Notes under the pieces: generated by a model
Told to the model about the DNA's origin: nothing
Seen by the model: only the letters and a program-made list of their open reading frames with translations
The model's database searches: none
Translations under genes and position numbers: made by a program
NCBI GenBank assembly: GCA_050253535.1
Contig: JBFWIW010000030.1
Location: 1-34,977 of the forward strand
DNA: 34,977 nt
Direction of reading: 5' to 3'
Source of the DNA: JBFWIW01 sp050253535
Lineage (GTDB): Bacteria > Bacillota > Clostridia > Oscillospirales > Oscillospiraceae
In this document: piece after piece, positions 7,800-16,821 of the stretch
Position numbering within the stretch: the first letter of the stretch is position 1
Layout: every line of letters starts with the position of its first letter

Positions 7800-10013
7800 T
7801 CAGATACTGCCAGTGAGCCTTGTTTTCAGGCCGCAGTATCTTCTCTGTTTCCTGTCGTCCATGGTCATACGGGAGACAGTGTCGGCTTCTCCGACGATTA
7901 TAAGCAACTCCTTTGCCCGCGTTACTGCGGTATAGAGTACGCTGCGTGTAAGGAGAAACGGCGCCTCCGCTGAGACGGAGAGGATAACCGCCTTGTATTC
8001 GCTTCCCTGGGATTTATGAACTGTCATGGCAAATGCCGGTTCAAGCTCGCCAAGCAGTTCAAAAGGATAAATCACAATCCGGTCTTCATATTCGACGGAC
8101 ATAGTTTCGCGCGCGAGGTCTATGGTGCCTATACGCCCGACATCTCCGTTATAGATACCGGTGCCTGAAGACATGCCGTCGACATTTTTCCATATTATAT
8201 CATAATTGTTGCGGATTTGCATTATCCTGTCGCCCTCTCGGAAGACAAAATCCCCAAAAGACTTTTCCTTTTTATCGGGAGAAGGGGGGTTAACCGCTTC
8301 CTGTATCCTGCGGTTGAGGTTAATCGTACCCGCTGTGTTTTTGCGCGAGGGAGATAAGATCTGTATCTGTGAGGGATCTATCCCCATGTTTTTTGGAAGA
8401 CGCGAGGCACATAGCTCTACAATGGTGTCGACGGCTGCCTCCGGAGTGTTTCTTTGCAGAAAGAAAAAGTCTCCGCGCTTTTCCCCAAGGTTGGGGAGGA
8501 TGCCGCGGTTTATCAGGTGCGCGTTTTTTACGATAAGACTCTCCTCCGCCTGGCGGAAAATGCGGTCGAGCTTAACGGTCGGCGCCGCTCCGCTCCTGAT
8601 AATGTCATAGAATACGCTGCCGGGTCCAACAGACGGCAGTTGGTCGGCGTCCCCGACAAGGACAAGACGGCAGCCTGATTTCATGGCACGGAGGAGCGAA
8701 TACATGAGCGGGAGATCGACCATAGAGGCTTCGTCCAGAATGACGGCGTCCTCTTTGAGAGGGTCATCCTCGCACCGCTCGAATATGAGTTCGTCACTGC
8801 CGCTTTCATAGCCCGCGCCGAGTAGCCGGTGGACGGTCTGGGCGGGTCTTCCCGTTAGTTCTGACATACGCTTTGCAGCTCTGCCGGTAGGCGCGGTGAG
8901 CGCGGTGTCAAGACCGAGACGGTCAAAAAGGGCCAGAATGCCGCGCACCGATGTGGTCTTTCCCGTTCCCGGGCCACCCGTAAGAATCAGAATGCGGTTT
9001 TCTGCGGCAAGCCGTACTGCTTCATACTGCTTTTCGTCATAAACGATGCCCTGGGCCTCTTCAATGGAGGAAATGAAGCGTGAGATATCATAGCTATCGC
9101 CGGTACCCGCTATCGCCATGCCGCGGATTCGGGAGGCAACGTAGACTTCCGACTCGTGCAGCCCTTCCAGATAGCAGGCGTTCTGCCCTGCGATGTCTTC
9201 CCCTATTATTTGCCCCGTCTCAGTCAGCATGTCCAAAGCTTCCTCTGCGGGAGCGTCATCTGTTCCGGTGAGCTGCATCGCAGCGGCGAGGAGCTTTGCG
9301 CGAGGCAGAAAAGTGTGACCGTTACTTAGATTGTGCTTAAGTTCAAAAAGAAGCGCGGCTTCCAGCCTCTCAGCGGAATCCGCTTCAAAGCCAAGGTTTA
9401 TGGCAAGTCCGTCTGCCTCGAAAAAGTCAGCGCCGAAATATTCGTGTACAAGGATGTAGGGGTTTTCGCGGACGGCATCCATCGCGTCTTCGCCGTATGC
9501 CTTAAAAAGCCTAATTGCAATACGCGGGCGTATGCCGTTTTCTGCTAAGAATTCCATGAGCCGGCGCAGAAACGAACGACGGTGGAAGTCCGCGCCGATC
9601 TCAAGCGCCTTTTTTTGACTTATTCCACGGATTTCCGCAAGTTTTTCCGGCTGGTTTTCCAGTATGTCGAGAGCTTCAGCCCCAAATTTTTTAATTATCT
9701 CTGCAGCGGTAGCCGGTCCAACGCCGCGTACTGCGCCGGATACAAGAAAGTCATAGACTGCGCCGCCGGTAGTCGGGAGCCTTCTCTCGGCCCGCTCGGC
9801 CTTGAACTGCTGCCCGTAGGAGGGGTGCATCGTCCAAGCCCCTTCAAGGATAAGATATTCCCCAGGTATTATGTCCGGAATACAGCCGACTACGGTTACC
9901 GGTTCATCTCCGCCGCTGTCCAGCCTCAAAACGGAATACCCGTTTTCGGGATTTGAGTAGACAGTCGCGGCGACGCTGCCCTCTATTCTGATATAGCTTT
10001 GGTTTTCGGCCAT
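7800..10013 (-). CDS. recD2: RecD2-type ATP-dependent 5'-3' DNA helicase
   Basis: A 737-residue SF1B helicase of the RecD2 (RecD-like, RecBC-independent) type, acting in DNA repair and replication fork maintenance. The N-terminal third contains an OB-like region (TVYSNPENGYSVLRL) and helix-hairpin-helix segments (GVGPATAAEIIKKFG, IRGISQKKALEI) seen in RecD2 but not in RecBCD RecD. Then come Walker A (GGPGTGKTT, about 343-351), Walker B (VILDEASMVDLPL), motif III (LVLVGDADQLPSVGPG), and the C-terminal FAMTVHKSQGSEYKAVIL and YTAVTRAKELLIIVG motifs. Length is normal for the family. It is flanked by a small unknown membrane protein (54-base gap upstream) and comF, all on the same strand. Confidence 0.94.
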   Translation of the reverse strand: MAENQSYIRIEGSVAATVYSNPENGYSVLRLDSGGDEPVTVVGCIPDIIPGEYLILEGAWTMHPSYGQQFKAERAERRLPTTGGAVYDFLVSGAVRGVGPATAAEIIKKFGAEALDILENQPEKLAEIRGISQKKALEIGADFHRRSFLRRLMEFLAENGIRPRIAIRLFKAYGEDAMDAVRENPYILVHEYFGADFFEADGLAINLGFEADSAERLEAALLFELKHNLSNGHTFLPRAKLLAAAMQLTGTDDAPAEEALDMLTETGQIIGEDIAGQNACYLEGLHESEVYVASRIRGMAIAGTGDSYDISRFISSIEEAQGIVYDEKQYEAVRLAAENRILILTGGPGTGKTTSVRGILALFDRLGLDTALTAPTGRAAKRMSELTGRPAQTVHRLLGAGYESGSDELIFERCEDDPLKEDAVILDEASMVDLPLMYSLLRAMKSGCRLVLVGDADQLPSVGPGSVFYDIIRSGAAPTVKLDRIFRQAEESLIVKNAHLINRGILPNLGEKRGDFFFLQRNTPEAAVDTIVELCASRLPKNMGIDPSQIQILSPSRKNTAGTINLNRRIQEAVNPPSPDKKEKSFGDFVFREGDRIMQIRNNYDIIWKNVDGMSSGTGIYNGDVGRIGTIDLARETMSVEYEDRIVIYPFELLGELEPAFAMTVHKSQGSEYKAVILSVSAEAPFLLTRSVLYTAVTRAKELLIIVGEADTVSRMTMDDRKQRRYCGLKTRLTGSI

Positions 10014-10067
10014 CGGTATACCCCGCTTGTATCTTTTGTTAATTGCTTTTTCCAGCTGAAATTGACA

Positions 10068-10409
10068 TTATTGCTGCCGGACTGCGGCGGGCAGATCGTC
10101 AGCGCTCATGAGGGCTATCTTTCCGTCATAGCCACAGAGAAGACCAGCCCTGCGTCTTGCGTCTGACGTAAGACCAGTATCAGCGACGACCATCTGTGCG
10201 CCTCCGCCAGACTCATCGGCAAGCAGCCGCAGGCCCGAGAGAGTATGCTGAAGGTCCGGAGCATCTCCAGATGCCGCGACTATAAAAAAGATCTTTTCGC
10301 CCGCGCCAGGGTGCACCGGAGTGAGCAGCATTTTTTTAATAGTGTATATTAGCGCAAAAATTACGATACAGAGCAGCAATGCTATAAGTACTTCGAAAAA
10401 AATCTTCAT
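10068..10409 (-). CDS. Small membrane-anchored protein of unknown function
   Basis: A 113-residue protein starting MKIFFEVLIALLLC at a well-placed GGGAGG. A single transmembrane helix covers about residues 5-24; the rest is a short soluble domain with FFIVAASGDAPD and MVVADTGLTSDARRRAGLL, which faintly resembles the start of a GT-A type Rossmann-like fold, but too little is present to claim an enzyme. The reading frame stays open far upstream (to 10649), but that extension overlaps the COG2426 gene and has low-complexity Arg-rich shadow sequence. It sits 47 bases after COG2426 and 54 bases before recD2, so it is likely co-transcribed. I do not recognise it. Confidence 0.65.
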   Translation of the reverse strand: MKIFFEVLIALLLCIVIFALIYTIKKMLLTPVHPGAGEKIFFIVAASGDAPDLQHTLSGLRLLADESGGGAQMVVADTGLTSDARRRAGLLCGYDGKIALMSADDLPAAVRQQ

Positions 10410-10456
10410 GACTTTCCCTCCCTCGCAGTATATTATGCGGGAAGGCGCTGTATTGC

Positions 10457-10945
10457 CTATGCGAAAATACTCCCGAAGCCAAAGGTTATTCCGGTAACGA
10501 GAAGCCCCGCGACGACGATGCCCAGGAAGATGGAAGGCACCGCGCGGCTGAGCCGTATATCCATTAAGGCCGCTATAAGAGCGCCCGTCCATGCGCCGGT
10601 ACCGGGGAGTGGGACAGCGACTACAAGCGCAAGTCCGAGCAGCTGCCATTTATAAATGAAATCGCGCTTTGTTTCAACTTTATGTTCCATTTTTGAGACG
10701 AAATTTTCCAGAAACGGCATACGCTTTCGCATAAAAGCAAATATTTCACGTATAAAAACTATTATAAATGGAACCGGCAGCATATTGCCAATTATGGCGA
10801 TACACAGCGCTGAAGTTTTAGAGAGGCCCAATGAAATTCCGATTGGGATGGCGCCGCGCAGCTCTATGACCGGTATCATAGAGATAATAAAGGTTACAAG
10901 CGCGCCATTATGTGTTATATTATCCAGAAATCCGACTATATCCAA
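10457..10945 (-). CDS. COG2426 small integral membrane protein (putative small multidrug export family)
   Basis: A 162-residue integral membrane protein of the COG2426 family, sometimes named putative small multidrug export protein; the transported substrate is not known. The family signature IPVIELRGAIPIGISLG is at about residues 24-40, and a second typical block, VPLPGTGAWTGALIAALM, at about 111-128. Four or more hydrophobic segments are visible. The start codon appears to be TTG at 10945, with AGGAGA six bases upstream and no better ATG. It begins 45 bases after uvrB and so probably shares its transcript. The family assignment is good; the export function in the common name is weakly supported. 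Confidence 0.85.
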   Translation of the reverse strand: MDIVGFLDNITHNGALVTFIISMIPVIELRGAIPIGISLGLSKTSALCIAIIGNMLPVPFIIVFIREIFAFMRKRMPFLENFVSKMEHKVETKRDFIYKWQLLGLALVVAVPLPGTGAWTGALIAALMDIRLSRAVPSIFLGIVVAGLLVTGITFGFGSIFA

Positions 10946-10990
10946 TATATATCTCCTTGCTTAAAATATCGATGCGAAAGGGCACCTGTA

Positions 10991-12973
10991 TTATTTGGCA
11001 TCCGTTCCCCGGAGCTTTATTATACGGTCCCGCAGAATCGCGGCATACTCAAACTCGAGCATCTTCGCGGCTTTCTGCATCTCCTTTTCGAGCTTTGATA
11101 TGGCTTCTTCACGCTCGCGACGTGTCATGCGGACATCATTGCCATCTTTCCCTCCTGCGGCAGCAGGCACAGCGGAGGATGATATTTCCAGAAGGTCACG
11201 CACGCTCTTTACGATTGTCTTCGGCACTATCCCGTTTGCCTTGTTATAGGCAATCTGCATTGCGCGGCGGCGGTTCGTTTCGTCTATGGCGGCACGCATG
11301 GAACGCGTGACTGTGTCGGCGTACATGATGACCACGCCCGCGGCGTTTCTGGCGGCACGGCCGATTGTCTGGATGAGGGACATCTCGCTCCTGAGAAAAC
11401 CCTCCTTGTCCGCATCCAGTATGGCGACGAGCGATACCTCGGGCAGGTCCAGCCCCTCGCGCAGAAGGTTTATGCCGACCAGAACATCGAATTCACCGAG
11501 CCTCAGGTCTCGGATTATCTCCATGCGCTCTATGGTGACGATATCGTGGTGCATATACCGGACACGTATGCCCGCGCCTGTGAGATATGCGGTTAGATCC
11601 TCCGCCATTTTCTTAGTGAGGGTTGTAACGAGCGTGCGCTCGCTGTTTTTAGCGCGAACGTTTATCTCTTCAATGAGATTGTCAATCTGCCCCTCGACAG
11701 GGCGGATTGAAATTTCAGGGTCAACAAGACCGGTAGGCCTTATTATCTGCTCCGCTATCTGTGCCGAGCGCTCCTTTTCATAGTTACTGGGCGTTGCAGA
11801 GACGTAGATGACCTGGTGCACACGCCCTTTGAACTCGTCAAAATTCAGCGGTCGGTTATCGAAGGCGGAGGGCAGGCGGAAGCCGTACTGGATCAGATTC
11901 TCTTTTCTTGCCCTGTCGCCGGCGTACATCGCGCGCACTTGGGGAAGCGTAACGTGACTCTCGTCGATAAACATGACGAAATCCTTGGGGAAGTAGTCCA
12001 GGAGCGTCATCGGGGCGGAGCCCGCAGCTCTTCCGCTTATTATTCGGGAATAGTTCTCTATGCCGGTGCAGTAACCGAGTTCGCGCATCATCTCCATGTC
12101 GTACATGGTGCGCTGTTGGATTCGCTGCGCCTCTACGAGCATTTCATGATCCTTAAACCACTTAACGCGTTCGTCTAACTCTAAACGGATGTCGCCAAGC
12201 GCCCTCTCCATTTTTTCCGCTGTGGTGACATAGTGCGAGGCGGGATAGATGGCGATGTGCGAAATATAGCGTATGGGAATACCGGTAACGGTGTTTATCT
12301 CACTTATGCGATCCACCTCGTCGCCGAAAAACTCGACTCGGACGGCGTACCCGCTGGCATAGGCCGGGAATATCTCAACGGTGTCGCCGCGCACCCTGAA
12401 CATGTTGCGGTCAAAAGCGATATCGTTTCTCTCATATCTGATCTCTACCAGCTTTTTAAGGAGTTCGTCGCGATCCCGTGTCTGGCCTGTGCGCAGGGAG
12501 ATGACCATGTTGGCGTAATCTATCGGGTCCCCGAGGCCGTAAATACACGAGACGGACGAAACGACGATGACGTCCCGCCTCTCGAAGAGCGACGACGTCG
12601 CCGAGTGGCGCAGTCGCTCTATCTCATCGTTTATGGCGGAGTCTTTTTCTATATATGTGTCCGTATGGGGGATATAAGCCTCAGGCTGGTAGTAATCGTA
12701 GTATGAGACGAAGTATTCGACCGCATTTTCCGGAAAAAACTCCTTGAATTCAGAGCAGAGCTGAGCCGCCAGCGTCTTGTTGTGTGCGAGCACCAGCGTC
12801 GGACGCTGCAGGCGTTCGATGACCTTTGCCATCGTGTAAGTCTTGCCGGAGCCTGTTACTCCGAGAAGTGTCTGTTCCTCAAAGCCAAGTTCGACTCCGC
12901 GCGCGAGCTTGTCTATGGCCTCCGGCTGGTCGCCTGACGGACTGTATTCACTTACGACTTTGAATTTGGGCAT
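10991..12973 (-). CDS. uvrB: Excinuclease ABC subunit B (UvrB)
   Basis: UvrB is the damage-verifying helicase-like subunit of nucleotide excision repair, loaded by UvrA and partner of UvrC. The 660-residue protein has Walker A (GVTGSGKTY, residues 39-47), the beta-hairpin that clamps the DNA (YYDYYQPEAY, about 92-101), DEAD-like box (FIDESHVTLPQ), helicase motifs V and VI (GINLLREGLDLPE, QTIGRAARN), and a C-terminal UVR domain (EKEMQKAAKMLEFEYAA) that contacts UvrC. ATG at 12973 is chosen because GGGAGA lies nine bases upstream; the upstream in-frame TTG at 12988 overlaps that site. uvrA lies about 3.8 kb away on the opposite strand. I see no LexA-type box upstream. Confidence 0.97.
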   Translation of the reverse strand: MPKFKVVSEYSPSGDQPEAIDKLARGVELGFEEQTLLGVTGSGKTYTMAKVIERLQRPTLVLAHNKTLAAQLCSEFKEFFPENAVEYFVSYYDYYQPEAYIPHTDTYIEKDSAINDEIERLRHSATSSLFERRDVIVVSSVSCIYGLGDPIDYANMVISLRTGQTRDRDELLKKLVEIRYERNDIAFDRNMFRVRGDTVEIFPAYASGYAVRVEFFGDEVDRISEINTVTGIPIRYISHIAIYPASHYVTTAEKMERALGDIRLELDERVKWFKDHEMLVEAQRIQQRTMYDMEMMRELGYCTGIENYSRIISGRAAGSAPMTLLDYFPKDFVMFIDESHVTLPQVRAMYAGDRARKENLIQYGFRLPSAFDNRPLNFDEFKGRVHQVIYVSATPSNYEKERSAQIAEQIIRPTGLVDPEISIRPVEGQIDNLIEEINVRAKNSERTLVTTLTKKMAEDLTAYLTGAGIRVRYMHHDIVTIERMEIIRDLRLGEFDVLVGINLLREGLDLPEVSLVAILDADKEGFLRSEMSLIQTIGRAARNAAGVVIMYADTVTRSMRAAIDETNRRRAMQIAYNKANGIVPKTIVKSVRDLLEISSSAVPAAAGGKDGNDVRMTRREREEAISKLEKEMQKAAKMLEFEYAAILRDRIIKLRGTDAK

Positions 12974-13110
12974 TAACTTATCTCCCAAGAAAAATTTAGG
13001 CGAATTCGTTGGCGGGCGTCGGTGAAGCGAACGGCGAATTTAAATCGGCTCCGCAAGAAACTTAGATAAAGGGGGGTCCCGTGCGGTCGTGATCGCGTGG
13101 GTTGGCAGAC

Positions 13111-13785
13111 TCATCTGAAAAAACCGTTGTCCGCGAGTGATACGTAGTCCCTGTCTGCCACGATGATATGGTCGGTGAGTGTTATATCCACAGAAGAGAG
13201 CGCGGTCTGTATCCGGCGCGTCGTCTCTTCGTCCTCAAGGGAGGGGAGAGCGATACCGCTTGTGTGGTTATGAGCGAGTATGACGCTTGTCGAATTATAA
13301 GTAAGCGCTGTCTCCACGATTTTCCGTATGCTCACATGTGTAGAATTGACCCCTCCGCGGAATAGCAGTTTGCAGGCGAGGACTTTGCACTTTGCATCCA
13401 GACAGGCAAGATATACGACCTCGTCAGGTTCGGCGCAGAATCGGGGGACGAGATACGCCCCCGCTTTTTTTGTCGAGTCCAGAATATCGTCCATACTCTC
13501 CCGAGATATGGCGTAGCGCCGGTACACCTGAGGTAATAGTTTTATAAGCACGGCTGTATTTGCGCCTACGCCCTCGGTCTTCATGAGCTCGTCATACGGC
13601 GCGTCGAAAACGGCGGAAAGGTTGCCAAACCGGTCCAAAAGCCTGTGCGCCAATGGATTTGTATCGCCGCGCGGGACGGCGTAATAGAGAAGCATCTCGA
13701 GCACCTGATGGTCGTCAAAAAACGGAAGCCCGTACTCCAGAAACTTTTTTTTAATTCTCTCCCGATGTCCGTCATGTATACTCAT
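13111..13785 (-). CDS. radC: RadC/JAB-domain protein
   Basis: A 224-residue RadC family protein: N-terminal helix-hairpin-helix region (LMKTEGVGANTAVLIKLLP) and C-terminal MPN/JAB metalloprotease-like domain with the full JAMM motif H172-x-H174-x7-S182-x2-D185 (AHNHTSGIALPSLED). The name DNA repair protein is historical; the molecular function is not settled. In many Firmicutes radC stands between maf and mreB; here it is separate, 17 bases after the second M20 amidohydrolase gene and apparently the last gene of that transcript, with GGAG before the ATG. A 137-base gap with no clear terminator separates it from uvrB. Confidence 0.92.
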   Translation of the reverse strand: MSIHDGHRERIKKKFLEYGLPFFDDHQVLEMLLYYAVPRGDTNPLAHRLLDRFGNLSAVFDAPYDELMKTEGVGANTAVLIKLLPQVYRRYAISRESMDDILDSTKKAGAYLVPRFCAEPDEVVYLACLDAKCKVLACKLLFRGGVNSTHVSIRKIVETALTYNSTSVILAHNHTSGIALPSLEDEETTRRIQTALSSVDITLTDHIIVADRDYVSLADNGFFR

Positions 13786-13802
13786 AAAAACACTCCGCTT
13801 TT

Positions 13803-15206
13803 TCAGAATACGGGGAGTGCGTCGGTTGAGAGAGGCGAAACGTATCTCTCGCCCTTTGATTCCCTTATAAATTCGTCTTTCGCCGTTTTAAGCAACTCGG
13901 GCTCTGAGAAAAGATCGAAAAGAGTCCCAGCCATGACCTTCGTCGCGTTTATCATCGCGTGCATGGCTATACCCGTACCGGCACAGGCGCTGCTGCGCCA
14001 TGTGTGGAGGGGTACGCCGAGTCCCCATGTTGCGGTGCCGAACTGCGAGAACGGCGCAAACCAGCTCACGTCACCCGCGTCAGTCGAGCCGGGCAGACAG
14101 CCGCCCAGGCCGACGGCGGGGTACACGTCCTCATGAAGGACGGTGCCCTCAAACTCGTGCGGGATAAAATAGGTGTCGAAGCACTTAAGCTGCTCGCCTG
14201 GCTCAAAGTCATCGAATATGGCCTTGGCAAAGGCACGGTCCTTATCATCGTATGCCGGCGGACCGACATAAAACATGTTCTTTTCAATAATATCGAGGAT
14301 AGTCCTGTTTACCAGAATATCATATACAAAGCCGAGCGGCTTAACCTCCGCGAGCTCCGTCTCCGTCATCATGGCGGCGCCCTTTGCTATCTTCACGACG
14401 CGCTCGAACGTATCGGCGACGTTTGCGTGCTTCGTCGCGCGCACCATATACCAGACCTCCGCATGGCTGGGGACCGTGTTGGGTACGCCGCCGCCATCCG
14501 TAATGGCGTAGTGGATGCGAACATCATCCGGAACATGCTCGCGCAGATAGTTCACGCCGACATTCATGAGCTCGACGGCATCGAGCGCGCTCCGGCCGAG
14601 GTGCGGAGCTGCTGCCGCGTGGGCGGAGGTGCCGTTAAAGCGGAATTTAACCTGCTTGACAGACAGCTCGCTGTGACCCCATGGCGCGTTGAAGCAGGAG
14701 GGGTGCCATGTTATGGAGGCATCAAGATCTTCGAAAGCACCGTCGCGCGCCATAAACGTCTTACCGCCCAAAAGCTCCTCCGCCGGGCACCCATAATACC
14801 GGATAGTGCCGGTAATAGCACCCGAATCGATGGCATCTTTTATAGCGAGTGCTGCGCCGAGGCAGGCGATGCCGATCATATTATGCCCACATCCGTGACC
14901 CGCTCCTCCGGGAATGCGGACTTTTTTACCGGGGACGGCATCCTGTGAGAGGTCGGGCAGCGCGTCGTATTCACCCAGAACGCCGATGACCGGTTTTCCG
15001 GAGCCATATTCCGCGACAATAGCCGTAGGCAGAACAGTATAGCCGCGCCGGACGCGAAACCCCTGCTCTTCGAGGAAATCAGCCTGCAGTTTCGCGGCGT
15101 ATTGTTCACGATAGCCAAGCTCCGGGTTCTCCCAGAGTGCCATTGCCATGCCTGTTAGGCTTTCCGCATATTCGTCTATGCGAGAGATAACTGCGTCTTT
15201 GTTCAT
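13803..15206 (-). CDS. M20 family amidohydrolase, AbgB-like (copy A)
   Basis: A 467-residue zinc peptidase/amidohydrolase of the M20D type, nearest in look to p-aminobenzoyl-glutamate hydrolase subunit B (AbgB); the true substrate is unknown. Visible metal-site motifs are GHGCGHN (Cys/His ligands), CPAEE (glutamates), TWHPS (His) and a late HTWRSSACAG (His); GTSAHAAAAPHLGRSALDAVE is the dimerisation-domain block. Reading stays open 48 codons upstream into copy B, but MNKDAV at 15206, with AAAGGA nine bases before it, matches the copy B start and is chosen. It follows copy B by 13 bases; the two proteins share long identical blocks, so they arose by tandem duplication. Confidence 0.9.
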   Translation of the reverse strand: MNKDAVISRIDEYAESLTGMAMALWENPELGYREQYAAKLQADFLEEQGFRVRRGYTVLPTAIVAEYGSGKPVIGVLGEYDALPDLSQDAVPGKKVRIPGGAGHGCGHNMIGIACLGAALAIKDAIDSGAITGTIRYYGCPAEELLGGKTFMARDGAFEDLDASITWHPSCFNAPWGHSELSVKQVKFRFNGTSAHAAAAPHLGRSALDAVELMNVGVNYLREHVPDDVRIHYAITDGGGVPNTVPSHAEVWYMVRATKHANVADTFERVVKIAKGAAMMTETELAEVKPLGFVYDILVNRTILDIIEKNMFYVGPPAYDDKDRAFAKAIFDDFEPGEQLKCFDTYFIPHEFEGTVLHEDVYPAVGLGGCLPGSTDAGDVSWFAPFSQFGTATWGLGVPLHTWRSSACAGTGIAMHAMINATKVMAGTLFDLFSEPELLKTAKDEFIRESKGERYVSPLSTDALPVF

Positions 15207-15219
15207 AACGTTATATCCT

Positions 15220-16626
15220 TTACAGGCCCGGAGTCTGCTCCATGTGGAAGGGACAGACATATGGGTCATTTTTCGTGTTCTGGGCGAATTCGGCCTTTGC
15301 TTTTTCAAGGACTTCGGGTTTTGTAAATAGGTCGTATACCGTCCCAGCAATGGTCTTCGCGGCGAAAAGCATACCGTGCATGCCTATGCCGCTTCCGGCG
15401 CATGCCGCGCTTCTCCATGTGTGCAGCGCGACGCCAAGGGGGAATATCGCCGCGCCAAACTGGGAGGTGGGGGCGAGCCAGCTGGCATCCGCTACGTCGC
15501 TTGAAACAGGTATGCAGCCGCCGATACCGGCTATTGGAGCGACGGTCTCATGCAGGAACTGCCCCTCCATATCGTCGGGTATGAAGAATGGCGCAAAGCC
15601 GCGCCGCTGTTCCCCGGGCTCGAAGGTGTCGTATATTTCCCTGGCAAAAGCCCTATCCTCGTCGGTGAAGGCCGGCCCGCCTATGGATCTCATATTCTCA
15701 TCAATGATGTCGCGGATTACCGTGTTCACAAGAACCTCCCGGACACTCCCGATAACAGTGACTTTTTCGAGCGTTGTCTCTGTCATCATGGCGGCGCCGT
15801 CAGCTATCTTAAATAGGCGCTTTTTTGCGTCCTCTACCAATCCGTGCTCCGGCGCCCTGAGCATGTACCATACTTCTGCATGGCTGGGCACGGTGTTGGG
15901 CACACCACCGCCATCCGTTATTGAATAGTGCATACGCATATTTTCGGGAAGATGTTCGCGCAGGTAGTTTGCGCCGACGTTCATGAGTTCGACGGCGTCA
16001 AGAGCGCTCCTGCCGAGGTGCGGAGCCGCCGCCGCGTGGGCGGACGTGCCCTTAAAGCGAAATTTGACGGAAAAGTTTGCGAGCATTGTGTTGCCCCATG
16101 CCGCATTATAGGAAGATGGGTGCCATGTTACGAAAGCGTCCACTCCGTCGAAAGCGCCGTCGCGCGCCATAAAGGTCTTGCCTATGACAAGTTCTTCCGC
16201 CGGACAGCCGAAGAATTTAACGGTACCACTGATCACACCGTCGTCAATCGCCGCCTTGATGGCGAGGGCCGCGCCGACTCCGGCGGTACCCAAAAGGTTG
16301 TGTCCGCAGCCGTGGCCGGCTTTCCCCGGTTCGACCGGCTTTTTCTCCGCCGAGACCTCTTGCGACAGGTCGGGCAGTGCATCGTATTCGCCAAGAATGC
16401 CGATGACAGGTTTTCCGCTGCCGTATTCAGCTATAAACGCGGTAGGCAAAACAGTGTATCCGCGCTGAACGCGGAACCCCTCAGCCTTGAAGAAATCTTC
16501 CAAAAGAACCGCCGCGTAGTCTTCCAAAAGTGCCGTTTGCGGATGATCCCATATGTCTTTCGCCATGGTGCATAGCTTTTCCTCATACTTGTCTATAACG
16601 GAGAGAAGCCTGTCCTTGTTCATCAT
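15220..16626 (-). CDS. M20 family amidohydrolase, AbgB-like (copy B)
   Basis: A 468-residue paralogue of the gene just downstream, with the same order of metal-site motifs (GHGCGHN, CPAEE, TWHPS, HTWRSAACAG) and the same GTSAHAAAAPHLGRSALDAVE block. Differences cluster in the first 50 residues and in the last third, which could alter substrate choice. Two adjacent ATG codons (16626, 16623) are possible starts; AAAGG lies eight bases before the first. A clear sigma-A promoter is at 16698-16726, so copy B, copy A and probably radC form one transcript. No transporter or AbgA-like partner is adjacent, so use as an AbgAB-type heteromer is not supported by context unless the two copies pair with each other. 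Confidence 0.9.
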   Translation of the reverse strand: MMNKDRLLSVIDKYEEKLCTMAKDIWDHPQTALLEDYAAVLLEDFFKAEGFRVQRGYTVLPTAFIAEYGSGKPVIGILGEYDALPDLSQEVSAEKKPVEPGKAGHGCGHNLLGTAGVGAALAIKAAIDDGVISGTVKFFGCPAEELVIGKTFMARDGAFDGVDAFVTWHPSSYNAAWGNTMLANFSVKFRFKGTSAHAAAAPHLGRSALDAVELMNVGANYLREHLPENMRMHYSITDGGGVPNTVPSHAEVWYMLRAPEHGLVEDAKKRLFKIADGAAMMTETTLEKVTVIGSVREVLVNTVIRDIIDENMRSIGGPAFTDEDRAFAREIYDTFEPGEQRRGFAPFFIPDDMEGQFLHETVAPIAGIGGCIPVSSDVADASWLAPTSQFGAAIFPLGVALHTWRSAACAGSGIGMHGMLFAAKTIAGTVYDLFTKPEVLEKAKAEFAQNTKNDPYVCPFHMEQTPGL

Positions 16627-16697
16627 ACAACCTGCCTTTCACAGAGCGGCATAGCCGAAATATTTCTGGGAGCCTGCGCTTTTTTCCCATTTTAATT

Positions 16698-16726
16698 ATT
16701 ATATCAAATATGGGCCCCTCATTCAA
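16698..16726 (-). promoter_or_regulatory. Promoter of the M20 amidohydrolase operon
   Basis: Minus-strand TTGAAT (16721-16726) and TATAAT (16698-16703) with a 17-base spacer, 71 bases upstream of the copy B start. The -10 box is a perfect consensus and the -35 box matches at four of six positions. Confidence 0.8.
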
Positions 16727-16761
16727 TCGGATATACAATAAAAACAAGTGCGCCCGAACTG

Positions 16762-16790
16762 TTGAAATATGCCTGTTATTGGGATATAAT
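16762..16790 (+). promoter_or_regulatory. Promoter of uvrA
   Basis: TTGAAA (16762-16767) and a perfect TATAAT (16785-16790) are separated by exactly 17 bases, 31 bases before the uvrA ATG. It diverges from the M20 operon promoter with 35 bases between the two -35 boxes. No GAAC-N4-GTTC LexA box is visible. Confidence 0.85.
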
Positions 16791-16821
16791 AACCTTTAAC
16801 GTATTTCAAAGGAGAAAAAGC

